Positions 23,270 through 57,111 of a stretch of 64,000 nucleotides of DNA are shown piece by piece. A program made the position numbers and the translations under genes. A model generated the notes under the pieces. That model made no database searches and was not told the DNA's origin. It saw only the letters and a program-made list of their open reading frames with translations. Origin of the DNA: Holothuria scabra (lineage: Eukaryota; Echinodermata; Holothuroidea; Aspidochirotida; Holothuriidae); contig CM074179.1 of NCBI GenBank assembly GCA_037179385.1, forward strand, positions 9,052,001 to 9,116,000, given 5' to 3'. The first letter of the stretch is position 1; every line of letters begins with the position of its first letter.

Positions 23270-26200
23270 TGCAAAATCTCTATTTCCTGAACTCCAATAC
23301 CGTTGTTCCTCAACAATGCAAAAAATGTAACCGCCGACCTAAACTCTAACTTAACAATGCTGCTAAACTCTCAGGTACAGTTCATTTACACGTGCTCCAA
23401 ACGTTCACGACCAAGTATACAAAGATGCACTATTTATTGAATGGTGTAACGATTTAGCTCTGAAAGCAGCGAGCAACTGTAATACACGCTATCTAGAACA
23501 CAGCAAAAAATGTACGGTACAACAACTGAACAAGTAAGCCAGCACAATCCACAGTACTTAAATTCAGCACGAGCGACCGACGAGAGCTTCTTTTTTCTAA
23601 AAGTCCCCTCGACTCTCTTGCGAAGAGCCAAGGGGCGAAAACCAAACGAGAGCTCCGTGAAAACACGTCCGCACCCGACGAAGACCAGAACTGTACTCAT
23701 ATTCCAAAACACCTGTTAAGCTGACTCATAATGCTGCCAACACAATACGGCGTTTCATGAAAGAACATTTTACATAGTTTGATTCAGTATAAGATACTGT
23801 TGGGGAAAGCAAGTTTTAGCTGTTTATTAACGTTTTAATTATGATGGATTAGATAAGACCTCCAGACGTATGTTTATCTTGCTACTGGTACACGGTGTAC
23901 TTTTTAATTCGATGTGAACAACTGCCTACACAATTTGTTTACGTGTAATAAAGTCTGCCCAGATAGTGCCCTATACAATTCATATAGAATCCTATACAAT
24001 TTTAAAAGAAAGGTTTAAGGTCACAGCGGGATAACGTATGTTAGAGAGGTACTTACTCTTGTAATACTGAGTGATACAGACTGTTGCCCTCAAACTCACG
24101 TTGGAAAACAAATCTACTGACTTCATTTACTGATGTCTCGAGATATACACATCCGATTTGAATAGAACTTTCAACACACTGTGAGGATTTGATTACTCTT
24201 TCAAATATGAAAATTAAATTTTTGCTTAAACTTCCCCTTTAGTTGTTTCTTGCCACACAAATTTCAAAACAAGGCCCTTCCAGACTTGGTTTGCTGCAAT
24301 GTTAATGCAAGCGTCACCCGGCGTCGGTCATAGCGTTGAGTCTATCATGTTCAATCAAATTTACAAGATCAAATATTAAAACTTCCAATACGGCTGACAA
24401 CTCCATGAGATACTTGTTCAAATTAACCATGTTACTTTGTTAAAATGTACAATGGACAGTGTTGTTGCAGTTAGTTTAGTTATTTTTCCTTCATAAGAAT
24501 AGAGCGCAGTTGTAACTACATGAAACAGCCGTAGCCAGACAAGGTTTTGGAGACGGGCGAATATTTACCGAGGGGAGGAAAAAGTGCAAAATTGAGTTCA
24601 TTTGCTGTTAAACCTCAAATTAACTCCTCCCCATTAGTTACGACCTTTTCCATGGTCTAATGTTTTTGTGTCCAAGAATGACACAATAATCCCATTTAAA
24701 CTAACAAGTTTAAATATCCATGTTATATTATTTGTGTCTCATTATTTGCGGACTCTTATGCCTTTCTCATTTTGGAAATATGTTGCAGAAAACGTAACAG
24801 AATATGTAGCTTTTAAGTTTCTGTTAGAAAATTGGGAAGAAACGCTTTGAAATTATTGGAGAATATCCCCTCCCCAAGTTAGCAAAAAATGACGTCACAC
24901 GTTGACTATATGGATCGTTGTTGTTCCATAATGTTGCCTTACACCTGCGGATTAAGGCTACCGAACGGTATTAAAAATTCTTGAAATTTGAAAATCAAGA
25001 GCTCATATATGAGGAAATTTGGACTAAATGCAAAAAAAAAAAAAAGTAGGAAATAGTATGTATGTGGTTTTCCGATTTCTCTTCATTTTCAGAATCCGCT
25101 GGCAAGGTTTCCCAAACTGTGATTTGTTTTGAGTGCTTTTCCGTATTAGCATTTGCGATATGGAAAGCGAGCCGGAAATTTTAATTTTGTTTTTCAGGAA
25201 ATATTTAAAAATATGCTTGTATTGAAGATGATACGGAATTTTATAAAGGAAAAGTCGGGATAAAAGCAAGTGTCCATTGTTACTTGATGTCGGATCTGAT
25301 CATCTGGCATGTGTAACATTTAGTCTAGCAAATTTCCCGGATTTTTGACTATTCGGAGATAGGTGACAATCGTTCTTCTGTCTCACCCTGCTTGCAATTA
25401 CGCCACTGTTTATGTTGCTTTTGAATTTGCATGTATACATGTGTGTTTTTCGCCTAACGTAAGCCTTGCAGCTTGGTAAGATACGGTAAGGTACGCAGTT
25501 GCCTGTCCTGTGTTTCCTTACCGTATGCAGTATCGTAGTTATCGACTTGTACCATATACATGCAATCAAGCTGTATATTCCATGTGCGTGATGTCAGTGG
25601 TATGATAAACAAGTAATGAGGTCACTGACGTTACAACCTTTCATTACGCTTTGAGCTCTCGCCAGAATTAAAAGATAATTCCCATCAGTGGCCATAGTCT
25701 TTCATTTTAATTCTTTGACTAAATAAGTGTTATCAGCTGTTTTAACTTATTACAGACATGTGAATGTATTGGCACTATAAATTTAACAATATGGGTAGAA
25801 CACATCAGAATCATTTTACCAGACGTAGTACGTTGTAAGGCTAGATATTAATTCGAGGTGTGTTGAACTAAGTTGCATCATAATCTAAAAAAAAAGACTC
25901 TGTTGAAAGAAATCAAGCAAATCAATGCATTACGAATTTGAAAGATTTAATTGTATTTCAGAGATGAATTACCTATGTTTGTTTATCGTCAACCTTAATA
26001 CTTTTTTCAACCGTCAAGTTCGATCTTGCATTCAATACTTAAATGCTCAAGGATGAGTTTTTCGCTTGATTCTTAAACCTTCACCGTTAAACCCCCAAAG
26101 AGTTGTAAAGAAATTTCTCATCTGTTACTTATATTTTATACGTTGTCGCACGAGATTAATTTCAGTTTTACGTAGTGTTTGAAAACTGAAATTACAATCA

Positions 26201-26535
26201 ATCAAATTAAGTGATTTGATTTACAACCTTGAGTTATAATTGACTTCTAATATACTTAAACCTCTACCTTAAATGTAGCCCGAAAACAAAACCCTCTTTA
26301 TTTAGACGGAAAACATCATCGTCCCGTGTTCCACTGTTCTGCAGAGGAAGGAAAAGGAAAGTGTCATTAATATCCAAAGGCCCTGTCGTTTGTGACTGTT
26401 TCCATTAACAATATGTTATTGATACGATAAGAATAAACCAGTATGAGAGACCGAACAGTAAAACACCCTCAAGAAACATGACAGATATCCGGATAATCGT
26501 ATAAAGCCTAATGTATCATGCTTGTAACATGAAAA
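23270..26535. other. Intergenic, no gene recognised
   Basis: Only short chance frames. 24095-24245 is a diverged direct copy of 42445-42620 (shared CTGATRTCTCGAGA and CTTAAACTTCCCCTTT). Nothing else is recognised. Confidence 0.45.
24095..24245 (+). repeat. Dispersed repeat, partner at 42445-42620
   Basis: Shared blocks in order: AACTCACGTTGGAAAACAAA, TACTGATGTCTCGAGA, CACACTGTG and GCTTAAACTTCCCCTTT. Confidence 0.65.
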
Positions 26536-26539
26536 TGAC

Positions 26540-26705
26540 ACTACGTTGGGTATTGACGTTTCGGGACAGATTGTGGTGGTCTGATTTTAGTGACCATTAC
26601 AGGGGTCCATCACCTTAAATCTTGAAATAACCTTCCTTACCTGTTGCATGGATGGTTGTACTTTGAAGTGTACCTTAATTTTCTCAGCTTCACTAAATAT
26701 GATGA
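26540..26705. repeat. RepB partial copy
   Basis: GTGGTCTGATTTTAGTGACC, then GGGGTCCATCACCTTAAATC and CACTAAATATGATGATTTG resemble the inverted RepB unit at 55978-56248. Only part of the unit is clear. Confidence 0.5.
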
Positions 26706-26713
26706 TTTGAAAT

Positions 26714-27110
26714 TTGAAGGACGTTTATAACTGTAATACTAGGCAAGCCTGTGATATGCGTAAATCTCGACCCCGTACATATATTTTCAAACAGTGCTTA
26801 CGTTATCGAGCTAATACAATTTGGAATTCTCTGTCAAATGCTATAAACATCATCCTTCACCTCATTCATTTAAACACAATCTTAGATATCATTGTTTTAA
26901 GAGCTATTGTTCCAGATGCTTATAGGTATGTTTTAAATAGTTGCACAATGTTATTTCGCTATTTACTTGTATTCTATTAATGACATTTCTTCTCTTCTGT
27001 TTTCCTTTTTTTTTTTTCATTTATTTATTTTTGTTTTGCTTTTTGGGGAGTGGATCTTCTCGTTAAGCCTTTAGGCTTTTTAGATTACTTCCTTTCTCTT
27101 TTGTCAATTG
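26714..27110 (+). pseudogene. 3' fragment of a LINE reverse transcriptase
   Basis: The frame from 26714 reads YNCNTRQACDMRKSRPRTY, then IFKQCLRYRANTIWNSLSNAI. This is the YNTR...IWNSL block typical of the extreme C-terminus of CR1/L2-type LINE polymerases. The RT core is absent, and a T-rich 3' UTR-like stretch follows. It is a 5'-truncated insertion separate from the next copy. Confidence 0.65.
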
Positions 27111-27164
27111 TAAGGAATCGGGGGACTGCATGTCATATCCTGTGAGATTATACAATTCAGGGTT

Positions 27165-27645
27165 TGAATTCGAACTCAGCCAGATCCCAACTTTCTTGAA
27201 ATAATTTTTGCTTGAAAAGTTGAATAGATGCATCATCTTTCTTCCTGATATACAAACCTGTGGCTCACTTGTTCTATGTACATGTTAATCAATTATACTA
27301 AACACTGGAAGATGATGACTTACATCATAAATAAAAATACCACTCTTCATATCAATATTCATGACATTGGTAAAGATATTACCAATCAGAGAAGCTGAAT
27401 GCTGAGTTATTCGAGTAGGTTTGTCAATTAATGGATAAAAGCCCAAACTAAACATATTGTGTACAAAGTCCCTGGTGCCATTGTCATTGTTATAGCTAAG
27501 GAGATTTATACTGAAATCCCCACATAAGTACAGGTCAGACTTTTTGTGCATATACATCTTTTGTAAGGTATCAATCAAGTTATCAAGAACAGAAACAGGT
27601 AATCTGTACAGACAACTAATAATGATATTCTTCTTGTTATCTAGA
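27165..27645 (-). pseudogene. LINE APE-type endonuclease domain, inverted fragment
   Basis: Read on the minus strand: NIIISCLYRLPVSVLDNL, DLYLCGDFSINLLSY, GFYPLIDKPTRITQHSASLI, NIFTN and SHHLPVFSIID. These are the GDFN, KPTRIT and SDHLPVF signatures of LINE endonucleases. The catalytic SDH is SHH. A stop follows, after which homology to the EN-RT linker continues to about 27165. Confidence 0.75.
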
Positions 27646-27654
27646 CATAGTTAA

Positions 27655-28880
27655 ATGGTAATACATTCCAAAACATTATTGATCATTTTATAGATTTTGC
27701 AACTAAGCTTGATTACTTTATTTCTAAATTCAATCTCCTTAAGGAAAGTCAGTATGGCTTTAGGTCTGGAAGTTCTACTTCCATGGCACTATTAGAGTTA
27801 GTTGAGGGAATCACTACATCATTGGACAATAAAAATCAACCACTGGAGTCTTTATTGACTTAAAGAAGGCTTTTGATACTATACACCACCATTTATTACT
27901 TAAGAAATTAGAGCATTACGGATTCCGGGGGACAGTCCATGACTGGCTGTCTAGTTATTTGAACAAAAGAATGCAATATGTACAAATTAAAGATCAATGC
28001 TCAGATTTACGAAATGTAGTTTGTGGAGTACCACAAGGATCTATTCTTGGACCAAAATTATTCATTTTATATATATCAATGATATTTGCAATGTCTCCAA
28101 CTTGTTAAAATTTGCACTCTTTGCAGACGATACAAATATTTTTTGTTCTCACAATGATGAATGTTCGTTTTGCAGAATGGTTAGTGATGGGCTACTTAAA
28201 CTCAATGTTTGGTTTGCAGTGAATAAACAATCCCTTAATGTTAACAAAACTAATTATATGCTATTTTCCAATCGTAAGACCAACTCTGATTTGATAATCA
28301 CGATAAATAATGTTAATATTGACAGAGTTTATGTCACTAAATCTCTAGGTGTATATATAGATCTTAATCTTAATTGGAAAGAGCATATTTTTAACATATC
28401 CAGGAAACTTTCTAAAAGTATTGGCATCATTTATAAAGCCAGTCAAATGTTAAATACTAAGGTCTTGTATACGTTATATTGTGCAATCTTTCTACCATAT
28501 CTCAATTACTGTTCTGAAGTATGGGGAAATACTTATAAATATAATGTTACTCCATTATTTTTAAAGCAAAAAAAGGTCATTCGTATTGTTTGTAAATCAA
28601 ATTTCTTACATCATACGGTTGGACTTTTTTTTATAAGTTAAAAGCTCTAATATTACCACAAATTATTGATTTCAGCACTGGAATTTTTATGTTTAAGGCA
28701 TACCATAAGTTATTACCAAAGACCCTACAAAATGGTTTTACCTTAGCATCCTATGAAAGATATAACATAAGAAAAAAGAAAAACTTTAAACAAAAGTATG
28801 TAAGAACAAGGAAAAGACCGTTGTGGAAATCCGCCTCAGAAGTCAAACTATGGAATTCGCTCGATGACAGTATTTAACAA
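27655..28880 (+). pseudogene. LINE reverse transcriptase fragment
   Basis: It reads ESQYGFRSGSSTSMALLEL, then after a frameshift near 27838 FIDLKKAFDTIHHHLLLKKL and VVCGVPQGSILGPKLF. Another shift near 28073 leads to LLKFALFADDTNIF (catalytic FADD at 28120-28131) and PYLNYCSEVWGN. A third near 28615 precedes the C-terminal SASEVKLWNSLDDSI. These are motifs of a CR1/L2/jockey-group polymerase. The frameshifts mark it as inactive. Confidence 0.85.
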
Positions 28881-29543
28881 TGTAAAACTCTTTCCCTGTT
28901 TAAAACAAGGTATAAACAAAAGCTATCCTCATCATAAAATCGTTAAGATTAAATTATGTCACTTTCCTTTCACTGATTATGTATAAAACGTTTCACAGTG
29001 TGTAGTAGCCTTTTATTGTCTTCGCCGTGAGCCTAGCTTTCCTTTTTAATCTCCTTTTGTAGATTTCTTTCTTTTTCTTTCTTCCTTTCTTTTCGCTTGG
29101 GTGTCTCCTGGTTTTTGAATCTATTGATGTGCAAACTGTGTTAACGTTATCTCTTTCCAATTTATCGTGTAATTATTTATATAGGGGAAAACAATTCATA
29201 AGTACTATTCTTCAGTTTTCTTCTTTTCCATCATATCCCGATTATGTTTAGATTAGGCTTGAATAATGTATAATGTAAATATCTATATTATTTTTACCAT
29301 TGTCTTTTCGTTATATGTCATGTGTTTCAAGTTGATGGAAATAAATTGTGTCAATCAATCAATCAATAATTTAAGTGATAGCCCTCTATGAACCTTTTTA
29401 TAATCATTGCATTTGCGATGTCGGCATTAAGACATTAAAATTCTTCCTAAATTTGACATTTGGCGTTTCCTACGTCAATCCTGTGTAACGTTTGAGGTGT
29501 TTTGTTTCAAGGATAATATTGCATTATACTTACGTTAAAGTCT

Positions 29544-51190
<21,647 letters not shown>

Positions 51191-52479
51191 CTGCCAGACA
51201 AAAAAGCGACTTATATAGGTTTGCTTTAAAAAAAAAAAAACTGACGCATAAAGTTATTGTTTCTACCCACATATTTAATAGTTTATCTTTTTTGCGCAGG
51301 CTTAACGTCAAGAAACACTTCAACTAAGTATTAAAACGCCGTTGGTCACGTCGCTTTGACGGAAGATCCTATTGTAGAAATAGTGGTAAAGATAAGTGGG
51401 GAAACGTCCTTTATAAGGTTCAAGTCTTTTGCATGTCGGCGGACAAAATTGCCATTTGAACGGCTTTTTTTCTTTTATCACTCGTAGACTAGGTACATTC
51501 TTTGCAAAACGCACATTCCTTCTTCAAAACTTAAAGGAGAAGGCAACCCTAGCTTTTACTGCTTACAGACTACCATTTTAATGTATGCTCTTTCCAAAAG
51601 AAGCACAAAGAAGTTTTTGAAGTATTCATTTCAACCTTAAAAACTGATTTTTAAGTAGCTAACGGCCCGCGACATCGTTTTTTGAAATTCACCAGTTCCC
51701 GGATGTACAATGACGAAAGCGAGCCACATATCATAGGGAAGTGATAAATCGCACCCCTCTGGCAACCACTTCATATTAATAAGTTGATACGTCAATGTTT
51801 TAATATTCATATCATGTCTTACCGGTGAACAGCTCACAGCGATGTAAATAGAAACTAAGTTCGGAGTGTGACTCATGATGATAATAACATGTTTCACAAT
51901 TCTTGTGCGCGATGGACGGCTGAATCTGGGTTTGACAGGACCCAAACGGTGTATGGTAACTGTCAAATTGCTTTGATTTTGGAAGAAATTATCAAACTTT
52001 AACAACACTAACTCAGATAAGGCATTCCAGTGTATATGTAGTGACTGCTCTGGAACTACAACTATCTATACACTGGCACAACAGCCATGTGGATAATCGT
52101 GAATAATCGTAATATAGCTTCTTCGGGAAGGAGTGTGAGTTTTGGTTTCGCCGAACGGCCCTTTGCCAAAGGGCCGGGAGTACTTTAGAAAAAGAATGGA
52201 GAAGAATTTGACCCAACTGAAAATTCCATGTCACCGACCATGTACCCAAGGTAGGTAGCTAGGGATTGGGGGCAAGGGGAAAGTCTGTCCCTCCCCACCC
52301 ACCCCCCCTCCCAAAAATCCACACATCCTAAAATGTGGCGGGAAATTGGAAAAATTAGTACAGGGATTTGCAAAAAATCGAACAACCACTGGAGTTTAAA
52401 AAAATGGCATACTTTTTTTCCGAAAATTCCTTGACGTGCCCACAATCTGAAAAAACCCGCCATAAATCGCGGTACTAGA
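51191..52479. other. Upstream of visible gene 2, no exon recognised
   Basis: The exon with signal peptide and early propeptide of gene 2 was sought here and up to 64000 without success. 51700-51790 is an inverted copy of 60466-60535. G/C runs occur near 52300. Confidence 0.4.
51700..51790 (-). repeat. Dispersed repeat, inverted partner at 60466-60535
   Basis: Minus strand ATTAATATGAAGTGGTTGCC, then GGGGTGCGATTTATCACTTC, matches the plus strand at 60475-60520 with few changes. Confidence 0.7.
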
Positions 52480-52745
52480 ATTCATGAAAAGAAAAGATTC
52501 CAAAAATTTGCTGCACCTCCGGGCAGCGCAAAAGTATTATTCGTGAGCCTACTAGTTTTTACTAAAGACCTTTTCACAACACAATACCCGAAATGGTAGA
52601 ATATCCAAATTCTTTCAAGCATTTACCGGAAAACACTGGCACAAAATTATATGATCATAATCAGGCCATGGTAACATATTTCACAATAATCAAAGAGATA
52701 TAAAATCGGGAAACATTTGGGAAGCCTGTCGCCTAAAATCTCAGG
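52480..52745 (+). repeat. RepD copy
   Basis: GGGCAGCGCAAAAGTATTAT, CCAAATTCTTTCAAGCATTT, GGTAACATATTT and GGAAGCCTGTCGCCTAAAAT follow the order at 13380-13690. Confidence 0.7.
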
Positions 52746-54309
52746 CTTACTCCAAACAGTATCAATTCTCCTAGCCTAGTCTTACCACTGGCGTAGACAG
52801 GAGGGCACAAGGGGGCCATGGCCCCCTGTTTATGCCCGCAAAATAAAAAAAATGAATGAAAAATAAATAAATAAATTACGAAAGTAAAAGGTACTTTCGT
52901 CGCATTGGCCTAGGCTGGCCCTATGCACTTCAAGGGTCATACTGTACAATTAGTATACATATTCCAGGGTTCGTTCCGCATTTCTGTTGATGTCCAACGG
53001 TGCACGCACGCTGAACGCGAACACTTTTTCAATAGACTCAATCAGTGTTACAACAAATCCCATCACAGCTGGGCGTCAAAAGAGTTGGTAAGGCGCGCTC
53101 ACTGAGCTCTATGCTATATAGCTCAGTGGGCGCGTTACACTGTCGTCACAACGGACGGTAGGTTCCAGTTTGTCTACTCTCTGCGTGCAACCACGTAAGC
53201 GTTAACACGCGCAACACCAAATAAACACCCATTTGTTCTTGCGCATGCTCTATGCCAACCAATTAATAATAATAATAAAAATAATAATGGAAATTTATAA
53301 TGCGCACACATCCGCAAAAAGCGCTCATGGCGCATGCAGGGCTCAAAGAGAAACAAAACAAAACAAAACAAAAACACACACAATGCCAACCAATGCCAAT
53401 CAGTGACGTAGGCGTCAACACTGTAATAGCATATAGCACTACAATCACCCAAAATCGATAGTTGATCGATCGATCGCCGAAACTAAACAACCAAATGCCA
53501 CGTAGGCCCTCAGTATATTGACGCATCATACCCTGTAAGCAGGCGGTCTGTCGGCGGCCATTTGACCGACGGAGAACCATCGGAGGTCCGCTGGCTTGAC
53601 ACTGTGAGTGCATGATGGGTACAGAGTTTTTGCCAATCAATACCTCACGCCCGTCAGCGAACCGTAGACCCACACATTTTTCCCACGATGGGCCGACAAT
53701 GGACCGTCAAAGGACCGATCAAATATTCCTGGCTAGCTGGGATTAGTTAGGCTACATACAATGTTCCAAATACAATTACCGTTAAGCATTCGAGTAGTGA
53801 TCTACTAAAGGACATATATTAAAAGAATCGAATTAAATTTCTTAATTTCAGGGAAAATATCAGGGAAAATAGGGAAAAATTCCACCACAAATAGTAAAAT
53901 AGGGCTGTTTTACTGATCAATGTCCGGGGAGTGTAAAATTTGTGAAAAACCACAATCATTTAACATTTGCTTTAGTTGCCGTTGAGGGAAATCTTACTTT
54001 CTTCTTTTCTAGACAGTGATTACGCACAGTTTGTTGCCTTTTAGCAGTCACTTAATTATTAATGAAAAATTGAAAATAGTGAAATACACCGCCAACTAGT
54101 AATGATCAAGAGCAATATATACTGAGTATATCTTGAAGGGACATGATGAAAGAGGTGAGTCATTGACCAAGGGTCTTTTCCTGGAGATCCTTGAAACTTT
54201 AGGGAGAAATGATGACACCATAAAGAAATCTCAAGCATTCTGCGAGAAATACCAGATATACCTCACCAGACACCCAGAATGACATCTTGAGTTCAGCAGA
54301 ACTTAAGTT
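52746..54309. other. No gene recognised; low-complexity and possible SINE-like DNA
   Basis: 53264-53300 has (AAT)n followed by GGAAATTTATAATGCGCACA and 53349-53375 has (AAAAC)n. 53087-53135 forms a hairpin around GCTATATAGC that resembles a tRNA A box (TAGCTCAGTGGGCGCG) but lacks a good B box. CACTGGCGTAGACAGG at 52793 resembles an element end. Confidence 0.4.
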
Positions 54310-54880
54310 TCAAGTGAAATTTTTTTGCAAACGGAAACTCAAAAAGCGACTGCTTAGAGCCCTCTATAAGCCTGGGAAATGCCATTTTCGACTGTCTAAG
54401 GGGTCCCATTTTTCAAAATTTCCTGTACGCTTCACGCCAACCAATGGTGGCGGTCAGCTTAGTCTTTCTGGCTGAATTTACTTTGAAGTGAACGTATATC
54501 TGCGATTGAAAACTTTAAAGTGTTGACAGCTTGGATCTCCTTCATAAGCCTGGGAAAGGTCATTTCCGACTATATGAGAGGTACGAATTTTCAAATTTTC
54601 TAGACGCTCCGCGCCACCCAGTGGTGGCGCTCCGCTCAGATTGTCTTTGGGGGAGAATTACATTTTTCGGGCAAAAAATCTTCTCTAGTCCAGTGGAGTG
54701 GTGAACTGAGCTGATCAGTATCTCAAAAGCGTGTTTGAATCTGAAAAAAAACACAAATTTTTCTAACCAGAGTGAAAGACAATTAAACCTGACAAATGCC
54801 ATTTCGAGCCATCTGGGAGCATTTAAAATTTTCTTTGTACGCTATGCGCCAACTGATGGTGGCGCTAAGATTAGATATAA
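54310..54880 (+). repeat. Three RepA copies in tandem
   Basis: Cores near 54415 (AAATTTCCTGTACGCTTCAC), 54595 (TTTTCTAGACGCTCCGCGCC) and 54830 (TTTTCTTTGTACGCTATGCG), each followed by ATGGTGGCG or GTGGTGGCG and TTAG-type ends. Confidence 0.75.
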
Positions 54881-55024
54881 GCTCGATGAATGTATCCCCC
54901 TCTCACAGCCCCCGCCCCCCCCCCCCAAAAGGGGAAAAACCTATTTACGCCACTGAATTCTTATGTACCACCAGCTGAGAACTAAAAACAGAACTTGAGC
55001 CACGAAATCCAATAGTGCCCAAAA

Positions 55025-55310
55025 GGCTATCTATAAGCTATAAGCGGAGCGCCACTATCTTTGGCTCGGTCGTTCAGATAAGTTTGGAAATGGCAACCCC
55101 TCAGCGAGGTCACGGTAAAATAACATTCGCCAAGCTTGTAAGCAAAATCTAAGCAGTCGCGTTTTGTTATCCTGTCCAAAAATTAACCGGTGGCCGCACC
55201 ATCTGTTGGCCGGAGCATATAGAAAATTTTTGAAAATTCGCACCCCTTCCCCCGACAGCCGGAAATGGCATTCCCCAGATTTGTTAGCAAATTTCACATG
55301 TTAGGAGTCA
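55025..55310 (-). repeat. Two RepA copies, reverse orientation
   Basis: The complement of GCGGAGCGCCACTATC near 55045, and GGCCGGAGCATATAGAAAAT near 55210 with CGACAGCCGGAAATGGCATT behind it, are RepA read backwards. The copies face those at 54310-54880. Confidence 0.7.
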
Positions 55311-55977
55311 ACTTATTTTGAAACCACAGCTAAATATCTCAGTCCTCTCCTTATTTCTCTTCAAAATATCTTTCATCTTATTTTGACTTAATAAATATTT
55401 CATATTCAAGGTAAACCAAGCAGTAAATTTCAGATTTGAAGAGAAAATGTCTCAACAGCCAATCATGAAACAGGACAGTATATTACCCCACTTCAAGTTG
55501 GGTGGCTGCTCTTGTCCTTTAAACAGTCGTTATTCTGAGCTTTCTTTTTGCAGTGAAACGTTAAAACCAATAAAAAGGGTGCCTCATCAGCACGGCTAAG
55601 CTACCCAAGGCAGTCCACTGATAGGCCTACGGTTCACGATTCTTGCAAACAGTGGGTACCGCATGGTGTCACTATACTAGTTATACATAACCCGTCACCG
55701 GTGTCTCTCACCCTAATCAGAGTTCCTGGTTACCCGCCTTTCGTTCTTGAAAATGTCTCCCTCCCAATATCTGATACGGATCAGTAAGATCACATTCCTT
55801 GATCATAGGATTTGATGTCACTGGGCACAAAAGGCGTTTTCCATCCCACACATTAACATATTATGAGGTTAATGACTTCTAGTATAGTCTAGCCACAAGT
55901 TCATTGACATGGATCTAAGCATTTCTGAGAGCCACGTGTCACAGGTAGCAAGAAGAGAAGAGCTGGTTTATTTTGGC

Positions 55978-56248
55978 TCTATAGACGAATCCGATTAGCG
56001 CTTGTTTTTAGTGACTGTAGACCGCCATTAGTGGGGTCCATCAGCCTTAAATCGTCTTTATTTACTGTTTACATGAATTTCAAACCCTCATATTTAGTGA
56101 AATTAGAGAATTCAAGATACAAATTCAAGATGTAAAACCATCCATGATTGAGGTAAGCAAGGAAATCGAAAGATTTGAAGGTGACGGACCTCAGTTATGG
56201 CCGACCGAAATCAGACCATCACTTGCTGTCCGGATTCGTGTATTGGTT
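55978..56248. mobile_element. RepB element copy, most complete
   Basis: The left end CTATAGACGAATCCGATTAG and right end TGCTGTCCGGATTCGTGTAT are inverted. It contains GGGGTCCATCAGCCTTAAAT. The related copies are at 12250, 19903 and 26540. Confidence 0.65.
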
Positions 56249-57111
56249 TGTTGTGAAGTGGTGGGTCTAGGCATGAAATCAGGGGAATTATTTTGGGGAA
56301 ATTACCCAAATTATGACGTCACGAAATGTTAAAAATTGTCAAAAGTCATGTATTTTGATCGGAAACTGTATTACGAGTTACTTTCATCTAGACGTATCAT
56401 TCCGAAGCAAACTAGTAACCAATAAAGCTTACCTTTGTTAAAACAAATTGAAATGAGAAAAGGATCGGTTTTTGGACAAAGCTTCCCGACACCGGATATC
56501 TTCTTGGAAGCAACATGGGGGAGGGGGGAGGGGGAATGTATACTAAAATGCATAAGAACAGTAGTAATTTTGAATTTTTTAGTGAGCAACCTTTTTCTGT
56601 GGTGACTTTTCCCCTGGCCCCTCCATCTAAGTTGCTAGTAACCCACCTCTCATACAATTGCTAAATGGAAGTCAGTAGATGGTAAATGATATTAACTCCT
56701 TGAAGATTTCTAAGTGAAATCCGAGAGCGTACCGGTAGTTACTGCACCCCGATATAATGTAAAGTAGCGTTAGTACGGGCCGGATCTTGTGTAGCCGAAA
56801 ACAGAGAAAAAGAAACGGATGAGAGTTCCAATTAATTTTCAGACTGAATTCGTTGACTGAGTTCCAAAAAGATCAAGTTTGACTCGGCCGGCAAAATAAG
56901 TATTAAAATTTAACTATATACATGGTGATTGCATGCTTCTGCTTCGAGCTCTCTTTCAAAACAAAATAGTGGGAGCGGCAGGCTCTGAGCTTGCAAACCT
57001 CATGGGAGATCGGAACACATGTATTCCCCTGATTGGTTAAAAGTTGTGACGCACTAAATTAAATAAATATTAATGAATTTACTGATATAAAAGACCAACG
57101 AGGAGGCTGTG
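56249..57111. other. No gene recognised
   Basis: Short chance frames on both strands and a G-run at 56514-56533. Nothing assignable. Confidence 0.4.

Larger units (their letters stand above)
27120..29368 (+). mobile_element. LINE (CR1/L2-like) with inverted 5' part and (TCAA)n tail
   Basis: A minus-strand endonuclease segment (about 27165-27645) abuts a plus-strand reverse transcriptase segment (about 27655-28880). A 3' UTR follows, ending in TCAATCAATCAATCAA at 29351-29366. In a full LINE both domains read in one direction, so the 5' part is inverted, as in twin-priming insertions. It contains several frameshifts and is dead. Confidence 0.75.

Noticed and set aside
53087..53165. tRNA gene or tRNA-derived SINE
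   Set aside because: TAGCTCAGTGGG looks like an A box, but no good B box or acceptor stem follows, and the segment is explained by a local hairpin.
52793..54952. A 2.2 kb element from CACTGGCGTAGACAGG to TTTACGCCACTG
   Set aside because: The ends differ in length and no flank alignment gives a convincing 8-bp duplication.
56371..56589. Signal peptide exon of gene 2 ending at the donor-like site near 56430
   Set aside because: The frame before the donor has no I9 motif or hydrophobic signal, and a G-run lies within it.
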